From Candidatus Cloacimonadota bacterium (GTDB lineage Bacteria > Cloacimonadota > Cloacimonadia > Cloacimonadales > TCS61): a DNA stretch of 9,709 nucleotides. A program made the translations under genes and the position numbers. The stretch spans positions 1 to 9,709 of the forward strand of contig JAUVKM010000055.1 in NCBI GenBank assembly GCA_030596265.1. The letters run 5' to 3'. Shown here piece by piece: positions 7,427 to 9,709 of the stretch (positions are counted from its first letter, which is position 1; each line of letters starts with the position of its first letter). The notes beneath the pieces are model-generated. The model was not told the DNA's origin and searched no databases. It worked only from the letters and a program-made list of their open reading frames with translations.

Positions 7427-7493
7427 CCTTGCGAAGGTTTACCAGCCTAAGGCTTGGTTGTTGGACTTATTGCTGAACTTGACCTTCGCAAGG
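7427..7493. repeat. 67-bp element bounded by perfect 12-bp inverted repeats
   Basis: CCTTGCGAAGGT (7427-7438) and ACCTTCGCAAGG (7482-7493) are exact 12-base inverted copies. The interior holds a small hairpin built on AGCC-TAA-GGCT (7444-7454). The element ends only about 30 bases before the ATG of the 743-residue secreted protein, so it must be in or near that gene's 5' untranslated region or promoter. A shortened relative lies at 3819-3841. The rest of the gap (7494-7556) shows nothing but AGGAAT-rich sequence. Confidence 0.8.
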
Positions 7494-7556
7494 TTTACTC
7501 TCATCTCGTTCCCAAGACAATCCATCAAATGCCGGAGTAAACACTTAGGAATGAGG

Positions 7557-7591
7557 AATAAAACAGCACTGACAATACACTGCCAGTGCTG
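7557..7591 (-). terminator. Rho-independent terminator after the small secreted-protein gene
   Basis: The minus strand reads CAGCACTG (7591-7584), a 12-base loop, then CAGTGCTG (7571-7564), followed directly by TTTTATT (7563-7557). The 8-bp stem begins 10 bases beyond the stop codon of the 120-residue gene, as expected for an intrinsic terminator. Confidence 0.75.
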
Positions 7592-7600
7592 ATAATTCAA

Positions 7601-7963
7601 TTAATCTTGTGCAGGAAGCTCATGTTTTTCTCCTGAAACATCAAGATACAGATGAAGTATGTCTGGATGAGTTAAACTGAGATACCCAGAATCCGAATCG
7701 GTATAATAAAATGAACCAACATATCGAATACCTTCTGCTATTACAGTATAAGTGTAACCTGGTATTGGGTCAAATTCACGACAAACTGGATCAACAGGAT
7801 CTCCCTCAAATTCCCAATGTCGTTGTAATACACCACTTTCATAAACATCAAGATCAACACTACATGTATTTGTAACATGTACATATATATAATCAGCAGC
7901 TAAACTACCTGCTAACAACAGCATCGCCAGGATGCTAATAATTAATATTGTATTTCTACGCAT
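7601..7963 (-). CDS. Small secreted protein of unknown function (120 residues)
   Basis: I do not recognise this protein. It starts MRRNTILIISILAMLLLAGS, an obvious signal peptide with likely cleavage after SLA or SLAA (about residues 22-23), leaving a mature chain of just under 100 residues. The mature part is rich in beta-forming residues (YIYVHV, YTYTVIAEGIRYVGSFYYT, LHLYLDV) with only two cysteines (in TNTCSVD and DPVCREF), which could form one disulfide. A small extracytoplasmic beta-sandwich is plausible. The ATG at 7963-7961 is chosen for AGGAG seven bases upstream and for the signal peptide. The frame is open for 38 more codons, but that part encodes a basic, repeat-like sequence before the signal. 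A terminator follows at once, so it is a single-gene unit. No clear promoter could be assigned upstream. Confidence 0.75.
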   Translation of the reverse strand: MRRNTILIISILAMLLLAGSLAADYIYVHVTNTCSVDLDVYESGVLQRHWEFEGDPVDPVCREFDPIPGYTYTVIAEGIRYVGSFYYTDSDSGYLSLTHPDILHLYLDVSGEKHELPAQD

Positions 7964-8126
7964 TTTATTTCTCCTATTAAGAGTCGGCTTGCATGCGTTG
8001 GCTTTTCGGAGAAAAACAGTCGCTCTTCTTCCCGCCAATCTACAAAACGATCTCCTCTTTTTTAAAAAGATTAACATTCAATTAATTTCTTTCTCGGGAA
8101 ACGTTAATGATTTTAAAAAGAGATTC
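7964..8126. other. Intergenic stretch upstream of the small secreted gene, no gene
   Basis: This holds the leader of the 120-residue gene and AT-rich sequence. TTTTAAAAAGA words occur twice (near 8061 and 8111). The block 7980-8050 is more GC-rich than its surroundings and reads open on the minus strand, but it has no ribosome-binding site for an upstream start. It resembles the other repeat-type filler in this window. Confidence 0.45.
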
Positions 8127-8154
8127 TTTACACAAACTTATTCTTACAGATAAT
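8127..8154 (+). promoter_or_regulatory. Candidate sigma-70-type promoter for the plus-strand structured RNA
   Basis: TTTACA (8127-8132, five of six consensus bases) and GATAAT (8149-8154, five of six) are separated by 16 bases on the plus strand. The expected start is near 8161, upstream of the hairpins of the proposed RNA. In AT-rich DNA such matches occur by chance; support comes from its position. Confidence 0.5.
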
Positions 8155-8160
8155 GAACAA

Positions 8161-8317
8161 CATATCTACCTCCTTCAAAACAGATTGAAGGAAGAGAGTC
8201 CACAAATATTTTGACATCCAATCGATGTTAATTATTAATGTCTTTGGGAAGAGTGCTGTGGAGATTCATTTGCAAGGGTACCAGCTTTGCTGTATCGAAA
8301 CACTCTCTTCCTTTTTC
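8161..8317 (+). ncRNA. Candidate structured non-coding RNA, family not recognised
   Basis: A perfect 12-bp stem AAGGAAGAGAGT (8188-8199) / ACTCTCTTCCTT (8302-8313) encloses 102 bases. Inside are CCACA/TGTGG (8200-8204 / 8257-8261), an 8-bp hairpin TTGACATC / GATGTTAA (8211-8218 / 8224-8231, 5-base loop) and a 6-bp hairpin GCAAGG / CTTTGC (8272-8277 / 8285-8290). Ahead of the closing stem is a further hairpin CCTTCAA / TTGAAGG (8172-8178 / 8185-8191). It shares AAGG with the closing stem, so the two are mutually exclusive in part. The two imperfect pairs are G-U on the plus strand and A-C on the minus, which favours the plus strand, as do the T-run at 8312-8316 and the upstream promoter. The size and long closing stem loosely recall 6S RNA, but no family motif is seen. 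A MITE-like element is the main alternative. Confidence 0.5.
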
Positions 8318-8318
8318 T

Positions 8319-8444
8319 ATTCTAATTCTATTTAGGCATTTTTTCTTTTGTTTTATCTAATATTACTAAGTACAATTCCAGAAAAAAAAAAAATGAAAGC
8401 TTTGTCAAATCTTTTGTTGTTTTTTCTAATTAAATTAGTTATTG
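8319..8444. other. AT-rich intergenic stretch, nothing recognised
   Basis: Runs of T and A (including a 12-base A run near 8382-8393) separate the candidate RNA from the palindrome at 8445. No open frame with a ribosome-binding site, no convincing promoter pair and no terminator hairpin are visible. Confidence 0.4.
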
Positions 8445-8464
8445 ATTCCCACTCTCGTGGGAAT
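8445..8464. repeat. ATTCCCAC-TCTC-GTGGGAAT palindrome
   Basis: Perfect 8-bp arms ATTCCCAC (8445-8452) and GTGGGAAT (8457-8464) surround TCTC, followed by GACA. Palindromes of this type recur between genes in many environmental bacterial genomes and generate spurious peptides starting 'MIPTLVGMT'. Here such a frame runs on the plus strand to 8666 without a ribosome-binding site. Confidence 0.75.
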
Positions 8465-8484
8465 GACAATTTACTCGTCACTCT

Positions 8485-8783
8485 GCCTGCCAAGCCATAG
8501 TTTTTTATTAGATAAACGAAGGCTGGAGGAGTCTTACTTCTGCTCTTTTAATGAAGAGTTAGGGAATAATTTAGTATGTGTTGTCAATCCTTCCTATGGA
8601 GAACAACGTGAGAGATTCGTCAGGACGACTAATTTTTTTTCCGTGTTCTCCGCATGCCCGGCGTAGCCTTGGCGAAGACTGGTGCTCTTTATGGTTATTT
8701 TAAAGAAGATGTTGTTTTGCTTTGCAAAGTCAACATTAATTGTTCGTTTTTGCCTGCCATGCCGAAGTTTCAACGAAGACAGG
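8485..8783. repeat. Three degenerate copies of a GCCTGCC...CGAAGnC(A/T)GG element
   Basis: Related units lie at 8485-8526 (GCCTGCCAAGCC ... AACGAAGGCTGG), 8652-8682 (GCATGCCCGGCGTAGCC then TTGGCGAAGACTGG) and 8752-8783 (GCCTGCCATGCCGAAG then CAACGAAGACAGG). All begin GC(C/A)TGCC and end in CGAAG followed by GG a few bases later, in the same orientation. Between them are AT-rich spacer, a CTTTGCAAAG palindrome (8720-8729) and text of the GTGTTCTCCG type. No protein gene is supported across this block. Confidence 0.6.
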
Positions 8784-8806
8784 TTCGTTGCTGATAATTT
8801 CTCTAT

Positions 8807-9709
8807 TTATTCTTCTCTCTCGATAAATTCCCAATGCAGATAAGTTCTGGTTTTAAAAGTATAGAACTTCATAAATTTTAGCATTCTGGATAAATCGTAA
8901 TCAGGCTCAACTTTGAAATAATCATAGTTATCAAAGCTTTCATTTAATATGGAAGAATCAATAACTAGAACGATTTCAGAGAATTTATTTATGGAATCAT
9001 GAATAGATTCACTATATTGGAAGTAATGAACATCCTGTGGAATATAATTCTTGAGCGAATCTCGTAATGTTGTAAAGTAAACAGAATTATCTTCTGACGC
9101 TATAACAGCTAAGGGAATATTTGGGTTGAAAGCTTCTACTAATCGTGCCGGCTGGGCTTCTAATTTTACATGCTGATAATAATGAACAAGTCCCTTAACC
9201 CCACTGAATGTAAACCAGATCGCAACCAGAATCGAAGCATATTGAGCGATCAATTTCATTCTACTGACCTTTGAAATCTGCCCGATAAATGCAAGAGGTA
9301 TTAAGAAAACCGATGTTCCAAAGAAAAATCCTAAAAACAGCATCATCCCACTGAGTGCACCACTCAGATCAACTGCTTTAGAAAGTGCAATTAGAAATGA
9401 TGGGCAAAAATTGATCCCAGTAAGAATTCCAAGTAAAAAGGCACTTTTAGTAAATCTTGCCATTTTAGGAATATGACAACTTTTTACCTTTTTATTGGTT
9501 CTCACAGCTGAAAGCACTAGATAGGCTGATAGTAAAATGTAAGCAATAGAGGTAAATAGTTCCCGATTAACTGATGCAATTTGGGCTCCGGTATAACCGG
9601 CTATCGCGCCAAAAGCAAGATAGGAAACGAATCTACCAGCAGAAATTTCCAAAACAGCTAACAAGCTTTTACTTAATTTTCTATCTTCCGAAATTAGATA
9701 TGGCAAGTA
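8807..9709 (-). CDS. DsbD/CcdA–TauE/SafE-like membrane protein with soluble C-terminal domain, N-terminus outside window
   Basis: The frame is open to the right edge (300 visible residues beginning YLPYLISEDR), so the true start lies outside; the TTG at 9706 is most likely an internal leucine. About five membrane segments are visible: roughly residues 13-42 (with SAGRFVSYLAFGAIAGYTG), 50-69, 86-110, 113-142 and 151-174. The LLGILTGINFCPSF motif, with Cys102, matches the conserved 'NPCP' of the DsbD/CcdA-like transporters. The partner cysteine, usually in the first helix, would be off-window. Such proteins move electrons or small sulfur or metal species across the inner membrane. After about residue 180 comes a soluble, strand-and-helix domain of about 120 residues (IPLAVIASEDNSV, EIVLVIDSSILNE) that I do not recognise. 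The family call is good; the transported species is unknown. Confidence 0.75.
   Translation of the reverse strand, partial: YLPYLISEDRKLSKSLLAVLEISAGRFVSYLAFGAIAGYTGAQIASVNRELFTSIAYILLSAYLVLSAVRTNKKVKSCHIPKMARFTKSAFLLGILTGINFCPSFLIALSKAVDLSGALSGMMLFLGFFFGTSVFLIPLAFIGQISKVSRMKLIAQYASILVAIWFTFSGVKGLVHYYQHVKLEAQPARLVEAFNPNIPLAVIASEDNSVYFTTLRDSLKNYIPQDVHYFQYSESIHDSINKFSEIVLVIDSSILNESFDNYDYFKVEPDYDLSRMLKFMKFYTFKTRTYLHWEFIEREE

Noticed and set aside
7964..8077. N-terminal extension of the small secreted protein by 38 residues
   Set aside because: It would bury the signal peptide behind a basic, repeat-like segment and has no ribosome-binding site. The ATG at 7963 has AGGAG upstream.
8161..8317. 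Assignment of the structured RNA to 6S RNA, SRP RNA or a known riboswitch
   Set aside because: Conserved motifs of SRP RNA and of the SAM, TPP, FMN, cobalamin, lysine, glycine and c-di-GMP aptamers were not found. The closing stem and size alone are not enough for a 6S call.
8442..8666. Plus-strand 74-residue frame starting MIPTLVGMT
   Set aside because: It begins in a palindromic repeat, runs through degenerate repeats, has no ribosome-binding site and shows no domain-like pattern.
1..9709. CRISPR arrays, tRNA or rRNA genes, insertion-sequence transposases
   Set aside because: No regularly spaced direct repeats, no T-loop-like GTTCRANNC cloverleaf and no transposase motifs were seen on either strand. 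The repeats present are short palindromes.

Overview
The window is AT-rich, and every protein gene I can support lies on the minus strand. The best guess for the source is an uncultured Gram-negative bacterium of the Cloacimonadota / Marinimicrobia / Ignavibacteria sort. Three things point there: a secreted protein ending in a 'SNYPNPFNP...YNIKGQKVK' Por/T9SS-type sorting domain, a complete outer-membrane efflux system, and intergenic regions full of short palindromic repeats. This lineage call is inference from protein style and repeat style, not from a marker gene.

Reading in the direction of transcription (high to low coordinates): (1) 9709-8807, the C-terminal part of a DsbD/TauE-SafE-like membrane protein with a soluble C-terminal domain, cut by the window edge. 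(2) 8806-7964, an 843-base region without a minus-strand gene. It holds degenerate repeats, a 'MIPTLVGMT'-type palindrome and, on the plus strand, a candidate structured non-coding RNA with its own promoter (about 8161-8317). (3) 7963-7601, a 120-residue secreted orphan protein with a terminator. (4) 7397-5166, a 743-residue secreted beta-propeller-like protein with a sorting tail. (5) 4925-3855, an M42-family aminopeptidase. (6) 3744-1, an efflux operon: promoter and operator, tetR-type repressor, TolC-like outer-membrane channel, lipoprotein membrane-fusion adaptor, and the first 158 residues of an RND pump that runs off the left edge.

The efflux operon is the clearest functional unit. A near-consensus promoter (TTGACA-17-TTTATA) is followed at once by an ACCGA-N4-TCGGT operator, so the TetR protein probably represses itself and the pump genes. 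tetR, tolC and the adaptor are tightly packed (21-base gap, then a TAATG overlap). The pump gene is instead separated by 185 bases carrying two inverted palindromes whose stems differ by a compensatory base-pair change.

The most notable possible novelty is the structured RNA at 8161-8317. It has a 12-bp perfect closing stem, two internal hairpins whose only irregular pairs are G-U on the plus strand (A-C on the minus), a good sigma-70-like promoter and an ACCTCCTT anti-Shine-Dalgarno stretch near its 5' end. I could not match it to a known RNA family.
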